64,000 bases of DNA from Peromyscus leucopus. Taxonomy: Eukaryota > Chordata > Mammalia > Rodentia > Cricetidae. The notes beneath the pieces are model-generated. The model ran no database searches and was not told the DNA's origin. It saw nothing but the letters and a program-made list of their open reading frames with translations. Positions 34,140 through 46,915 of this stretch are shown here, piece by piece. The position numbers were made by a program, and so were the translations under genes. Position 1 is the stretch's first letter, and every line of letters begins with the position of its first letter. The stretch covers positions 101,461,661 to 101,525,660 of the forward strand of contig NC_051083.1 of NCBI RefSeq assembly GCF_004664715.2, read 5' to 3'.

Positions 34140-34610
34140 GTTCAAGCACAGTAACAACAACAAAATACAGAGCTTTCTAAAAAAAGAAAAGGAAACACAT
34201 ATTGTGAAGAAACAAATTAAGCAAGAGAATCTGAATTAGGTACAATGTAGAGCTTGGAATGATTAGAGAATTTAAAATAACAGTAACTAATAAGTTATGA
34301 GACTTTAAAGGAAAATGTAAACAGCAGTAAAGAGATGGGTGCTATAAGCAAAGAGAGAGAAAAAAAAATTCTAAGGAAAAATGAAAATGAAACTTAGCAA
34401 TCAAATCACTATTGCGGAAGTTACTCTGCCCTTACCAGGGTTCAGGGATCTTCTGGAAGAGGGAGCAGAAAGACTGTAAAAATTAGAGGGTGCCTTTGAG
34501 GAGTCAGTGTTCTCCAAACACGACAAGGCAGTTGCACATATGAACTCACAGAGACTGTGTTGGCATGCACAACATACACACAAGCTCCAGCACAGAGGAG
34601 GAGAAGGGAG

Positions 34611-34611
<1 letters not shown>

Positions 34612-34663
<52 letters not shown>
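34612..34663. repeat. (CA)n microsatellite
   Basis: Twenty-six CA units. Confidence 0.98.
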
Positions 34664-34665
<2 letters not shown>

Positions 34666-35324
34666 TCGCCAGTAACTGAGGAGATAGAGCATTTGATAGC
34701 TTATGAGAGAGGAAGAGTCAATTTTCTTTAATAGCGTGGCTCCCAGTAAGTTCACCACATGCCAGGGCAGGCCCTACTCACAAGACTCATGGAGTAACAC
34801 AAACTGGAATCAATGGGGAAAAAAAAAGAAAGGAGGAAATCTCAAAGTTGAGTATGTAGGATGGTACATAGATATTGGAGGAGTAGAGGAGGGTAAACAT
34901 GCTCAAAATAGATATAGAAAATGCTCAAATAATAATGTTTACAACAAAATAGAATAAGTTGATACAAATATTAAGATGAAATGAAAAAAAGAAAATACCA
35001 GGAAATCTATAGAAAATACAAGAATTTTGAAACAATTTTAAAAAGATATTACTGGGATACCAGAAGAGGGAGAAAAAGAAAATACAGTAGTTAAAGTAAT
35101 AGTTCCTGAGAAGTTTTCAAAATAAATGTTTTACAGGAAATCATGAATCTGGGAAGCTCACAAAACACCAAGGAGAAAAAGTAAAAAAAAAAAAAAAGCG
35201 ATATATTCTATTCAAATAAATTCCATTCAAGCTCCACTAAAACTCATTGAAAAAAATCACAGGCAGGGCTTCATGAACTATATAGAAGAGAAAGAGAAAT
35301 GAAAGCACTTCCCATCAAAAACCA

Positions 35325-35720
35325 TTCGAAGTTTGGCTAGATGAGTCAACCAGTAAAGCATTTGCTGCACAAGCATAAGGACCAAAGGTCAGATCCCCAG
35401 CACCTCCATAAACGCTGACAAGGCATGGTGGCCTGCCTCTAATTCCAGCACTGGAAGGCAGAGGCAAGGGATTCCCAGAGCATGCCAGACTAAATAATAG
35501 GTGAACTCTTGGGTTCAACTGAGTGAAGCTGCCTCAATGAATAAAGTGAAATGTGATCCAGGAACGTATCCACTTGACCTCAACTTTGGACCTCCACATA
35601 CACAACCAGACGTGTACACTACCATACATACACATATATAAGCCCACACATATTCAAATACATATACACTCAACCACATCACACACAGATATACATGCAA
35701 AACAATAAAACAAAAAACAT
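35325..35720 (+). mobile_element. SINE B4
   Basis: A tRNA-related head 'ggctagatgagtcaaccagt' and 'cagatccccagcacctcca' is followed by a B1-related part 'aggcatggtggcctgcctct' and a CA-rich tail. This head-plus-B1 structure defines B4. Confidence 0.75.
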
Positions 35721-35999
35721 ATAAACAAGAAGAGAATGACATTTGAAATGTAAAGAAAATACCAGACTAAAATTACGTGAATTGTTTTTTGAATCTATAG
35801 ATCATGATGAAAAGTAAGTCTTTCTCAATAAACTGTTTAATAGATAATATTAATTAAAAACAATACCTTTAAATGTTGTTTTACTATTCTAAAGAAATTA
35901 CAGGATTTTGGAATGCCTGAAATGCAATATAATTGTATATTTCCTATAACACAACTACTAAAGGTTAGGTAGAAACCAGATGCAAGGGAAACACCCATG

Positions 36000-36297
36000 A
36001 ATCTATAAGAATGACCCCAGCTAATACTCTTAGTAATAGTGGATAGGTAGCCTGAACTGGCCATCCCCTGTGGTCAGATTGATGAGTACCCCAATTATCA
36101 TTAGAAAGCCTTCATCCTTTAACTGATGGAAACAGATACAGACACCCATAGCTAAACACTAGACCGAGATGGGGCAGGTCTGACCCTTTCTGAACAAAAA
36201 CAAAGAAGTGGACAGAGGGGAGATGGGGGAGGGGAAACTGTTGTCAGGGTGTAAAACAAACAAACAAACAAATAAATAAATATAAAAAGAAGAACAA
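36000..36297 (+). mobile_element. L1 LINE 3' UTR
   Basis: 'agaatgaccccagctaatac', 'agcctgaactggccatcccc', a G-rich stretch and a (CAAA)n/(TAAA)n tail. It parallels the antisense copy at 15960-16150. Confidence 0.8.
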
Positions 36298-36309
36298 ACA
36301 CAAGGGGTC

Positions 36310-36517
36310 TTGAGGTTGGGCTCAGTGGTTAAAGTACTGGCTGCTCCTCCAGAGGACCTGGGATCAATTGTCAGCACTCAAATCTGTGACTCCAGTTCAG
36401 TTTCAGGGATCCCAACACCCTCTTCTGATCTCCAAACACACCAGGCACACACGTGGAATATATGCATGCATGAAGGCACAACACCCATACACATGAAAAA
36501 TAAAGAACACACAAGGG
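36310..36517 (+). mobile_element. SINE B2
   Basis: 'tgggctcagtggttaaagta', 'ctggctgctcctccagagga', 'ccctcttctgatctccaaac' and an A-rich tail. Confidence 0.9.
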
Positions 36518-37071
36518 CTCAAAGTGAAAGATAAATTCCCTATACCATATACAAAGCTGAGAAAGATGTACCATGGTGACAGTAATGAAGAGGATGATTG
36601 AATAAATATGTTAATATCAGATAAATTAGAACAGGCAAAGATACCACTAACAAAGAAGGATGCTACACAGTCATAAAAGGATGAATTTATTAAAAATGCC
36701 CCCAGCATTGTTAGTGTTTATACACATGAATTCAATGAGGCAAAATCGATTTAGCTAACAGGAGAAGTGACAAAATTTAGTATTGACATGGAGACACTAA
36801 TATTTTTAACAACTGACAGATTAAACAGGAAACACTTATACACCTAAAATATTATTAAAGGAGGTAGAGTGATTTATTTTAAGTTGAACAGAAATATAAG
36901 AAAAGACAAAAATAGACACAATTCAATAAAAGCAGATACAAGAAACTTTAATTTAATGAAGATTTAAGAAACCAAAATAGTTCATTAAAAATATAGATAA
37001 AAATCAATGAACTTCTAGCCAGTCTAATTGATGGGAAAAGAAGATAGGAATTTCTGATACATGGAATCAAA

Positions 37072-37146
37072 GAGGGGCTAGGTATGGTGGCTCACCCTTG
37101 CACTCCCAACACTTGGAAGGTTGAGACAGGAGGATTACTATCACAG
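37072..37146 (+). mobile_element. SINE B1, left half
   Basis: 'ggggctaggtatggtggctc' and 'tgagacaggaggattactat' give the 5' half of B1 only. Confidence 0.75.
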
Positions 37147-37440
37147 GTAATATTAGTTGTGATGATTGTTTTCTAATGACAATATACTCAAAGCCTACAC
37201 TACAAAAGAAACAGTTCATTAGTTAGACATTATCAAAATTCAAACTATTTGCTCTGCAAACGAATGAAACTCAAGACACAGCCCAGAACAAAATTTTTAC
37301 AAATCAATTCTCATAAAGTACTTTTACTCAAAATATATAAATAACCCTGCAAAGTCAATTATCAGCAAACAATTCTGCCAAATAACAACCAAAAATTATT
37401 AGCAGAACAGATAAATCTCCTGTGCAGAATTCCACATGAT

Positions 37441-38334
37441 TTGTATAAATACTCTGCCCTTTGAATTGCTAAGCATTCAATCAATTCCTACCCATTAAAA
37501 TGTTAAAAGTGTGGCCTGATGAAGTACAGTAAAGACAGAGTGATTCACAGAATACACAGTGAAGTTGGAAAGTAGAGAGGGTTTGGAGGGCAGCTGCTAT
37601 TTAGATGAATAAAAACCCCATTGATAGTTGATGAAAAAGGCCACAGTAAAATGTTAAGTTGCTTTTCATCAGTGACCCTAAGGTCTTGATTATTTGATTG
37701 CAACTATGAGGCAGCTTAGATTTTTATTAGAGTACCTGGTATGCAAGCAATATTCAGGGAAATGTTGTTCCCTATCAATTAGTAATCTTAAAAATAAAAA
37801 CTACAAAGAGCAAGGTTAAGTTAAATAAAAAAGGCCAGCAGCAGAGTGGGCAAAGAACTTACTGCCATCATTAAAGAAGCAAAAGTTATTGAGTAATTAA
37901 TTAAAAAGAGCCCAATGGGAACCAAAATTGATTCAATAGCTAACAGCAAAGAAACTCTAGTTTCCAGGCCGGGGAACTCTTAGCTCTTTTCACTCCAGTG
38001 CCTGTGAGTTTATGGCAATCATCCACCCTGCAAGATCATGGGAGTTTTACAAGAATTTTCTTAGCATTGAACTGCTGTCTATATGGAAATTCCATTTTCT
38101 TTATAACAGGAGGAGAGATTTACCAAGTCTAAACCAAACTTATTTTTCACACACTTGTCTGTGTTCAGGTCCACCATATTGGAGTTCATGTAGCTGTACC
38201 TGTTGAAAGAGGTCTGGAGTCTATAGGGAATTTTACATACACTATTTGTCTTTTGCAAAAAGGCTGACTTTACTTTTTTCTTTTACAATTTAGATAACCC
38301 TTTTTAATTATCTGTTTAATTTTATATATTTACT
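37441..38334. other. No recognisable repeat or gene
   Basis: Unassigned AT-rich sequence. Confidence 0.45.
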
Positions 38335-38400
38335 TTGAGGCATGATCTCAATGAGTAGACCAGGCTGGCCTTGAACTCACAGAGATCTGTGCCTCCTAAT
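38335..38400 (-). mobile_element. SINE B1 fragment
   Basis: 'gtagaccaggctggccttga' and 'actcacagagatctgtgcct'. Confidence 0.8.
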
Positions 38401-38404
38401 TATT

Positions 38405-39300
38405 TTTTTTGCTAGTCATCCCAATATTCAGTGGTCCAGAAATTATGAGAGTATGTATCCTTGTTTTGAACTAGATCTCAGGGGAAAAACTTTCAGTTTT
38501 CCCTCATTAATTTTATGCTGTGAGCTGTGAAAGTGCTATAGATGGTACATTTGTGTTGAAACAATTTGGTTTTATAACTCACTTGTGACTTTTATAAAAA
38601 GGTCCTATACCTGTCAAATGCATTTTCTGTATCTAATGAACAGATAATATGATTTTAAGTTTTCATTTTTTATTGTAGTGGTTCATATGTGTTGCAGTTG
38701 GACTGTCTCTCCCTTGGCGAGTTGCACAATATTTTCTGGTACCATGAATGGTAGACCACAGGAAAGAGGCTTCCAGGTCAAATCCAGCTCGGATCATCTG
38801 ACTCATATGTCCTAAGCTTGTGGTGTCTTCTGCAGTAGGGGGCCTATCCTCAACCCCTGAGAGATAACCAAGGGGTACATGGATAGTATATAATGTTTGA
38901 AGAGTCATTTAGAATACACTAACCAACCTCATTTAGACCACACTGACCAGCCATTCAAAAAGAGGTTTCTCATGCGTGGTACTGGGGTTTATGTTAGTCT
39001 ACTGACCTTGTGGGGAGCATTGTGATACCAAGTGGTTTAACTCCCTTTAATACATACACATTTATGCTTTTGTTGATCTTTTTATTGATGTCTTTCCTTT
39101 GTCACTTCTGATTTGATTTTTCATTATTTATTTCCTTTAGTAACTCTGGGTTTACTTTGTTCTTTTTTTTCTAGTTCTCTGGGTCTAAAGTTTTATTTGA
39201 TTTTCTCTTATTTAGTATAAAAATTTATGATTATATATTTCTTCATGACATTGATATATTGGGCTTTCATTTTTGGTTTTGTCAAGGCATTTTATGCTCC
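38405..39300 (-). mobile_element. Ancient L1 ORF2 fragments, interrupted
   Basis: Antisense ORF2: 38405-38690 ('ctgtcaaatgcattttctgt' is the reverse of the AFDKIQ-type segment) and 39100-39300 ('ctctgggtttactttgttct'). About 38700-39050 between them is different sequence that I could not identify, possibly a later insertion. Confidence 0.6.
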
Positions 39301-39539
39301 ATTTTCACCTACTTTTGAACCCAGAGATTGTTCAAAAGTATATAATTTACAAAATCAGCAGCCGTTTAAGAGGATTCAGGAAGCAGGCAGCTTCTACATT
39401 ATTTATGAGAATGTTAGTCCCATCATTATGGATGATCTTCAAACAAAACCCCTAAAACTAAATAAAGAAACTACCACATTTTCTAACTGTATCATTGCTC
39501 TTTCAAAGTCAGCCCATGAAAAAGATTGAAAGGAGATAT

Positions 39540-39880
39540 TTACTGTTAATTTCTTCTCTCCCACTCTTTCGCAATGATCCCCGAGCCTTGGGAGTAGGGG
39601 ATTTGTTATAGATGTCTAATTTAGTGTCCCACAGTCTCTTTTTCTTTCTGCTTTGAAGTTGTGAGCCTCTGTATTAATAGCTATCTACTGAAAAAAACTT
39701 CTCTGATGAGGGCCACCCATAGCTAAGGAGCTATTGGCAGTTGATGGCTGCTGGGAGAGGTGAGTAAGTTTTCTTGAGGGATAAAAGCCTCTGATAGGAT
39801 GCTTCATCCTCCATTTAATGACTCCATATTCATGCACACATTGACAGCACTAAATGGACTCAGTGAGTCTAAAAAGAGTA
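39540..39880 (-). mobile_element. Rodent LINE (Lx-type) 3' fragment
   Basis: 'gatccccgagccttgggagt', 'tgtgagcctctgtattaata' and 'cttctctgatgagggccacc' match the same LINE family as 58960-59715. Confidence 0.6.
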
Positions 39881-39887
39881 CACTGGG

Positions 39888-39985
39888 TCTGGAAAGGTGG
39901 CTCAGCCACTAATAAGACATAATGCTCTCAGGTTCAGTTTCCAGCACTCCTAACAGGAGGGTCATAACTGCCTGTTAAAACATGT
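39888..39985 (+). mobile_element. SINE B2, 5' half
   Basis: 'gggtctggaaaggtggctca' and 'tcaggttcagtttccagcac'; the 3' half is not present in normal form. Confidence 0.65.
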
Positions 39986-40931
39986 CCCGGGGCTCTTATA
40001 CACTCCTCCATATGGAGCTATGGGGGTGGTGTTGGTAGGAACATATATAGTTGTGTTGCTTGATATGTGAACCACTTCCTTCCAGGGACAAGCTGGAAGT
40101 GTGGTCTTACTGTTAGAATAAGATAGAAAAGAAAAGCATCTGAAGTGATTTCTTCCTATTTCAGCCCCTGGATGTTTGTTTACTTTTCTGCTCCATCAGA
40201 TGTCAGCCATAGCTTTGTGTAGGCCTGGGCCTTTTTACGGTAGTAGTCAAACCATTTGTAGGGAGAAATTGGGCGGACAGGTGCTCCTGCCTTTTTGCTA
40301 GGAAGTGATCCTGGAAAGAGGCTTTTGTAAACTGCCACTTTGTTTCTGTTGCTCCTGAGGACTCACAAACACCAAACTGAACATTTCAAGCACAGGGTGA
40401 TTTAAGAATCAGTCCTTTGGGTGGCAGCTACAAGTAGCTGCAGCAATATTTCTTTGGTTCAAATTTTTCAGTGTGCCTTTATTATAATATAATCAAGCAT
40501 CCAAGTTCTCCCAGTTGGCTATCTTAGGTCTAAAAGTATTTTGGTACCTGCCCACCTGTTCAATCTGGCTTGTCTGTGGATACATGATTATTGGAAGGAA
40601 CTTCTTAATCTACCCTGCATTCATTACTATTCTAAACTCAAACATAAATGTTTGAGTTTAGAAATTAAATGGATAATTACCAAGATAGTACAAACCCTTC
40701 TATCTGTTTCAGCAAAATTATTAGCATGGCCAAACTTAATGAGATATTTCTTTAAGATTGGTCCTTGGCAGAATTATATTTTACACAATTAAATTGAATA
40801 AATATGGTTATTAACATGCTACTTTGAACAGAAATTAGTATGATTTAGACATAGATCTAAAATTAATTCTAATAATTCGAGCATGTTGCTTTTAATAACT
40901 TACACAGGTTAATTGAAATGTCTTCAAAATC
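39986..40931. other. No firm feature
   Basis: No SINE or LTR hallmark. Old LINE sequence is possible but was not established. Confidence 0.35.
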
Positions 40932-41115
40932 TTAGCAGGCCCAGTTACTTTAGAGACTGATGTAGAAGGATAACAAATTCAAGACCTGCATAGACAACTC
41001 AGTGAGTCTTGGTTTGAAAATCAAAAAGTAAAAGGAAGGCTGGGCTTGCAGCTCTTAAGTAGAGCACTTGCCTAGCATTTGTGAGGTCCCATGTTCAATC
41101 CTCTATATTGGAAAA
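40932..41115 (+). mobile_element. B1-ID dimeric SINE
   Basis: A B1-like left half ('gagactgatgtagaaggata', 'ctcagtgagtcttggtttga') joins an ID-like right half ('agagcacttgcctagcattt', 'gttcaatcctc'). Head-to-tail B1-ID dimers are a known rodent SINE type. Confidence 0.7.
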
Positions 41116-43353
41116 GAAGGTTATCCAGAGGCAGAATATTGGTTGTGACATTTTGTTTACTGTAGGATGCCATTGGAACACTGTTGGTAGCTGGAAGGGA
41201 AATGGAAAAGAACAGGAAAGGAGAACATTCAGAGGCCTGTTCATTAGTAGTTTGATTAGAAAGGCTTTAGACATTGAATTTTGATAAAGCTTCAGAAGGA
41301 TCAGTTATCTAAACTCTGCACACGTGTTTATGAAGTCCCAAATCGGGAATGCTTGGCTCAGGAAATGGATAAAGTATAAAATATTATACACAAGTAATCA
41401 TGGTCTAGTTCTCTGTAGTGATGGATTGATTAGCCAATGAAAAAGGCAATAGAGATTCTCATCTTTCAACATGCAGTGACAATTGTTTTCCTTTATGATT
41501 ACTAAATCCTTAGAAGATTGCTTTGCTTAGGAACATGCTTTGACATACAGTGATAACCAGTTTCAAATCATGGTAGAATTTAATTTAATATTTTTTATAA
41601 ATATGCTGGGGTTATTTACATTCGTATTTTGCTCAAGCTCAAGATAAACCTCCAAATTTCTATGAAAAATATAATGATGTGTGGTTGCAGTAGCAACAAG
41701 ATAATTACATACACTGTTCATTGTTGAACCACTCAGTCATCAAGAATACCATGTTAAACATCTCATAAAGCAAAAGGTAGGGAAGTGACTACAGGTAAAT
41801 TATTGTAATTTCAGGTTGTCTTGGCATCCATTTTGGATACACATGTAACTTTCTCATACCACAAGAATAGCTATGACACCATTGATATGCTTTTGTCAGT
41901 CTACAACACACTCAAATGAGTCAAGGGGGAGGCTGGGAATAGAAACATAATAATTGTTCCCTATCTAGCAGACTGGGTGATTACTGTTTTCATGATACTA
42001 CCTTTAAATTGGCTATTTTTTCTTATGTGTCTGCTTACTTGCCTGAAAACATAAAATAATCAATACTCTTATGTACACTGATATTTTTAACACATACCTT
42101 TCTCTGATTGAGTCTTCATTTCTGCCTCATGTAACCCAAAATGTAAGACTGTCACCCCAACACACAATGTCCTCTTTGCCCAGAAACTTTATATCAAAAT
42201 ATTCTAAGTGATTTCTTATTATGATGATCTATTGAATTTTTACCTCCTGTTTGATCAATGAGAGGCTGTCATATGCTAGGTTTTTCCCAGGATGCCAAGG
42301 TAAACACAAAGTCAGGATCCCACAAATAGGACACAGGTCAAACAAAAGCCATAAAGGTGTCAATCACTGTAAACAAGTTTGACATTTGAGGGACTATTTA
42401 GTCATGGATCAGCTAAATAGGCATTAGGCCATCTACTGGGTGAAAGATACATGTCCAGAAAGGTGCACTATGAACATTCACATCTAGCTTTATCTTATTT
42501 TTCTACTAAGAAAGGCTGCTAACTTCACCAGGTCTAAAAATCTCATTTTTACTATACACTTTCAAAACAGTGACATATATATTGTCCCCTCTCTGTGTGA
42601 CATATTTTCAAAGTTTGTAAAACACTGAATAATCATAGTTACTCATTTTATTAATTCAATGAAGAATTACTGAGAATTTACTACACACAGAGTATATATT
42701 GCTGAAGATAATATGAAGTTAAATGCAAAAAACTTTCCTTTTAAATGCTCATAATTTAGCTTGTGTAAAAAAAAGTTATTATTTCAGCTTGGTCAAATTG
42801 AGCCATTGACTTTATTACTAAGCACACAGACTATTTTCAGCAATGATTATGTATGACATGAAAATGAAAGATCAAAGTACATGGTCAAAGGCCACAAATA
42901 GAAGTTGAGTAGAGCTGGTCTCCAGAGCATATAGCAGTGGCCTGAACTTTAGCTGCAGGACAGTAACTCACATTGACTATATGTCACATACGATGAAATC
43001 ATTGACAGCAAATGGAGATATGGTATATGATCTCCTCAATAAAAGTAGGGAAGATACCCAAGCTTTCTCATGAAACATGTTTAAATACATATACATGCAT
43101 TGTGTTAAATGAAAATTTAGCAATACAGTATACATTTCTTTGATAGAATTTTGATTTTAATATGTTTTCAAGGAGGAAATGAAATAATATGAGACAAACA
43201 GTGAAGAGACAGCAATACAGTCACTACCTCTTCCTGTCCGGCAAGTTTGTACTATAGAACAGGGAAGATAGCCCTGTTTGAGAGCATTAACCACAGCTCC
43301 CCAAGGCTCCATAGAGTTATATGAGGCAGAGTAAGGGATTTGGATCAGAATAG
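41116..43353. other. ~2.2 kb without recognisable repeats or genes
   Basis: No SINE, LINE or LTR signature stands out and no frame is convincing. It is a candidate single-copy stretch. Confidence 0.45.
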
Positions 43354-43391
43354 GGGTGAGTGTGTGCGTATGTGCATGCGTGCGTGCGTGC

Positions 43392-43437
<46 letters not shown>
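43354..43437. repeat. (TGCG)n(TG)n microsatellite
   Basis: Short CpG-bearing TGCG units lead into a long TG run. Confidence 0.97.
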
Positions 43438-43440
<3 letters not shown>

Positions 43441-43901
43441 AACAGAGGAATGAAAGTTTGAGGGAGAGTGACTGAATATATTTTGACTGTTTGAATCATT
43501 GACCTAAACAGATCTGTGAGAAGTAAAAGGCAATTAGATGACCTGTTTCTGAGAACATCCCAAGAAATCATTGTCTCTTTATTAACAAGGAACTTGGAAA
43601 ATAAGTTAACTTTGTTTTCCATCCTTCACCTTCTGTGAAACCATGTCTATGAGAACCATCTCTTGTTTTCTTGATGTTTTCACATGACAGTTTTCATGTA
43701 GATACTCTATGGAACACATGTTCTTGTTCTTCAGGTAGTTCCCTTGTGGTGGTTTGAATGAGAATGGTCCCCATAAGCTCATATATTTGAATACTTGGTA
43801 CCCAAATATTGGAACTGATTATGAAGGATTAGGAGGTGTGGCCTTGTTGGAGGAGGTATGTCACTGGGGGTCAGCTTTGAACTTTCAAAAGCCTAGTCTC
43901 T

Positions 43902-45035
43902 TTGTGTGGGTTGTCAAGCAGCAGCATCTGAGATATCACTGCTGAAGGCACCAAAGGACTGAATGCAGAGAGCTGACTTTCAACCAGGGTGGGCAGCCAT
44001 TCAGCGAAGTAGGAGAAGTGAAAAACTCTCCAGACCTGGCTGTCTTGAGCACCACCCAACTTCTCAACTGAGACTCTTCAGTCAAGCTTAGACTAGTGTT
44101 CTGGTTGGGACTCATTGTGGCATAGTACAGAGTGCCAAGAGTTCTTTCCTGATGTCAGGCCTTGTTGCCAACCTCTGTCTATAGATCATGTGTGTGCATG
44201 TCCGTGTGCGTGTGTGTGTTATTGGGGTGCCAGGGGGAGGAGGGAAAGCTGGACTTGGAATTTGGGTAGTGTGTGGGATGCTGACAACCTCTGAGATCAT
44301 CTCTGATGCACTCATATCTGCTTCTGCATGTTGGTCAACACCGTTGTCCCTGCCTTGGATTGCAGTTTTATAAGCGGAAGTTTTTTTCATGTATTGTTAT
44401 CTTTTGATTCATCCACCCTGTGCCTTGTCAGCCTTTGAAAGTCTTAGTTGCTCTCAGGCTGCTATTTTCAGGAACCTTAGAAAGGGGCCTGGTTAGTCTT
44501 GTGACAGAGAGTATCTTCTGGGGCACACTCTTTTAAGAATGGCCTTGTCTTCATTTTCATTAGGGAATGCTGCTTGCAGAGGTTCAGTAAAACCTAAATG
44601 GAATGCTTACTGCACTGGTTCCAGGCAAGGGGCTGCCATGAGATCCGGAGACCACAATCGGTGGGCCAATCATGTCTTCACTACAGTGCCTTAGATTCTC
44701 CCTTAGATGGGCCCTCTGAGGCCTTGCTCAGGCTTCGGGTTCTGTGGGTTGGGCAGCCTGTCATCATCATTCTTTCTGTTCACAAACATCTCAAAGCTCT
44801 TTCATTGTGACCCTATGTTCCTTGTTGTAAATCACAGCTACCTGGCCAGTCCCATGACCCTCACAATTCACAGTGGAGAACTGTGATGCAGGTAGAGAGC
44901 CATGTGATGACTAAGTACAGAACATCATTGAATAAGTACTGTGTACAAATTTGAAAAGAAAGAAAGAAAGAAAAAGAAAGAAAGGAAGAGAGAAAGAAAA
45001 GAAAGAAAGAAAGAAAGAAAGGAAGAGAGAAAGAA

Positions 45036-45098
<63 letters not shown>
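43902..45098 (+). pseudogene. Retrocopy of an unidentified transcript
   Basis: About 1.05 kb of non-repetitive, mRNA 3'-UTR-like sequence ends in an A-rich tail expanded to (GAAA)n. Direct repeats AAAAGCCTAGTCTCT (43887-43901) and AAAGGCCCAGTCTCT (45099-45113) flank it, and the A-rich start of the repeat fits L1-mediated target-primed insertion. I recognise no parent gene and see no long frame. Confidence 0.7.

Positions 45099-45102
<4 letters not shown>
44956..45102 (+). repeat. (GAAA)n tail expansion
   Basis: A polypurine microsatellite at the 3' end of the retrocopy, grown from its A-rich tail. Lys/Glu/Arg-rich frames here are artefacts. Confidence 0.97.
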
Positions 45103-45614
45103 GCCCAGTCTCTGTTTCTCTGCCTCTGCCTCTGCCTCCAACTTTCTGGAAGCTTCCAGAAACTGCCTCAGTGCCATACCTGCTTGCTGTCTTGCTCCCC
45201 GGTCATGGGCTCACCCACTGAAATTATAAGCAAGCCCTAAATTAAATCTTTATTTTATAAGTTGCCTTGCTCATGGTATCTTTTCTTTTGTTTTTTTCAC
45301 AACATAATTTTTATTGATTATTTGGGAGTTTCACATAATAAGCCCCAATAACATACACTTCCAAGTCCTCCCAGGTCCATCCCCCTTGTGACTCCTCCCA
45401 CAAAAAGAAAAAATACCAGGTCCCATATGTATTTCCCATATATTCATTCTCACTGCAGCATGGTCAAACATCCCATGGACGGCCCCTTAAAGAAAACTGA
45501 GTCCTTCCCCACCTCCGCCCCTGACAGAAGCCATCAACTCTGAAAAGTTAAACTACAGGATCCCTATCACAATTTTTAAGAATTTCTTCAATGACTTCCC
45601 ATCTAGATTGTTTA

Positions 45615-46893
45615 TGTAGAGAAAAGGGGCTGGCTAAAGAAACCCACCCTGACCCTGGAGCCCAGAACTAGGGAAAGACGGCTCAGATAAGGCCAATGAA
45701 AGAAACACAGTTTGGCTCAGGTCAGAGCCAACTCTGTTCTTGTCCAACTGACTTGTGAAACCAAGCAATCACAGAGCAGGACAGTAGGGCCCAGGACAAG
45801 GGGAAGAAACGTAGCCTGTGTTTGGGACCTGACCCAGAGAAATGAACCAAGGAACATGCCCTGACTCTGAAACCAGTACCAAAGAAACACTTGTGGCCCC
45901 TAGAATCAGAGTCAGTGAATGAAATGTGCCCTGGCCTTAGAGGTAGTGTCAAAAAGCCAAGAAAGTCCAGTGAAAGAAACACAGTTTGACCCTGAAATCA
46001 GGGACATCTCTGCCCCTTGCCCACAAAACTGGCCAATCCCTGGGCAGAAAAAAAAATAACCAATCACAGTTGACTCTGCCCCCAGGACATCCTATGTAAA
46101 CCACCCTGCCTGGTCAGTTGTGAGCAGTTCTCTCCACCCTGGACTCTTCCTTCCCAAATAAATCTCTTTCTCAAAAGAGTTTTGGTTGTGAAGACCTTTA
46201 TTCACTTGTGCACGGACGAACCTTGCTGGGACATCCCATATTGGATTGAGCAAGGGGGCAGCTGAACAGAAGAACCTTGCTAAGACATCCCATAATGGAT
46301 TGAGCAAGGGGGAGCTGAACAGAAGAACTTTACTGAGATGTCCCTCAATGGACAGAGCAAGAGATAGCTGGTAACACTGAGCCGGAGGAGATTTGGTACA
46401 TTTTTGTAATCTCTTAGGCCGGAGAAGTAGATCTCTGTTAGGAAGCTCAGTTGTAGCAACTCTCCAGGAGAGGAACAGGATTGCTATATCTTGCAGGGAG
46501 ACCATCCTCCATCACATCAGGTATAGCCTGACTTTCCCTAGTAGTCAGGATACTCTGACTTTCCCGAACAGTTAGGATATCCTTTCCTGCTGAAGCAGTT
46601 CCAGGCCTGACTCTCCCGAGAAGTCAGAAAAATTTTCCTTCCAGGGTTGGGCTGCTTCTTTGCAGTTCCAGCTGTCATAGCTGTGCAAAACAGCTGCAAG
46701 TGTGTGGGACACCTTCAGGGCAGAGCTGTTGTTCTGAGCAGCTTGAGGTGTCCAGGATGCCTCACCCTCCAGGATTGAACTGTCTCCTTGCAGTTCAGCC
46801 ATCAGAGCTGTTGTAAGCAGCTCAAGGTGTTGTCTGACTCCCCAGGTAGTCGGGACATCTTTCCCCAGAGTTGTTGTAACCAATTAACCTACA
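45615..46893 (+). mobile_element. Long ERV 5' LTR
   Basis: TGTAG at the start and CTACA at the end form a terminal inverted repeat. A TATGTAAA box (46093-46100) and AATAAA (46157-46162) are about 60 bp apart, followed by some 730 bp of R/U5 sequence. A primer-binding site follows directly, so this is a 5' LTR. No 3' LTR is seen. Confidence 0.75.
46218..46371 (+). repeat. Tandem ~53-bp units in U5
   Basis: Units start at 46218, 46272 and 46325 and share 'gaaccttgct', 'gacatccca' and 'ggattgagcaaggggg'. The third is more diverged and shorter. Confidence 0.9.
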
Positions 46894-46897
46894 TTGT

Positions 46898-46915
46898 TGG
46901 TGCCGAAACCTGGGA
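46898..46915 (+). promoter_or_regulatory. tRNA-Phe-like primer-binding site
   Basis: TGGTGCCGAAACCTGGGA lies four bases after the LTR end. It equals the complement of the tRNA-Phe 3' end at 17 of 18 positions as I recall that tRNA. Some rodent class II ERVs such as IAP use tRNA-Phe. Confidence 0.8.

Larger units (their letters stand above)
34140..37440 (+). mobile_element. Ancient L1 fragments (ORF1 to ORF2), interrupted
   Basis: In L1 order: ORF1-like 34140-35260 ('gggataccagaagagggaga', 'gaagctcacaaaacaccaa'), ORF2 endonuclease-like 36590-36850 ('agtcataaaaggatgaattt'), later ORF2 36900-37060 and 37190-37440. Younger insertions at 35325, 36000, 36310 and 37072 break it. All frames are lost. 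Whether it was one insertion is inferred. Confidence 0.55.

Noticed and set aside
44911..45240. Lys/Glu/Arg-rich or Phe/Leu-rich frames on both strands
   Set aside because: Products of the (GAAA)n tail of the retrocopy.
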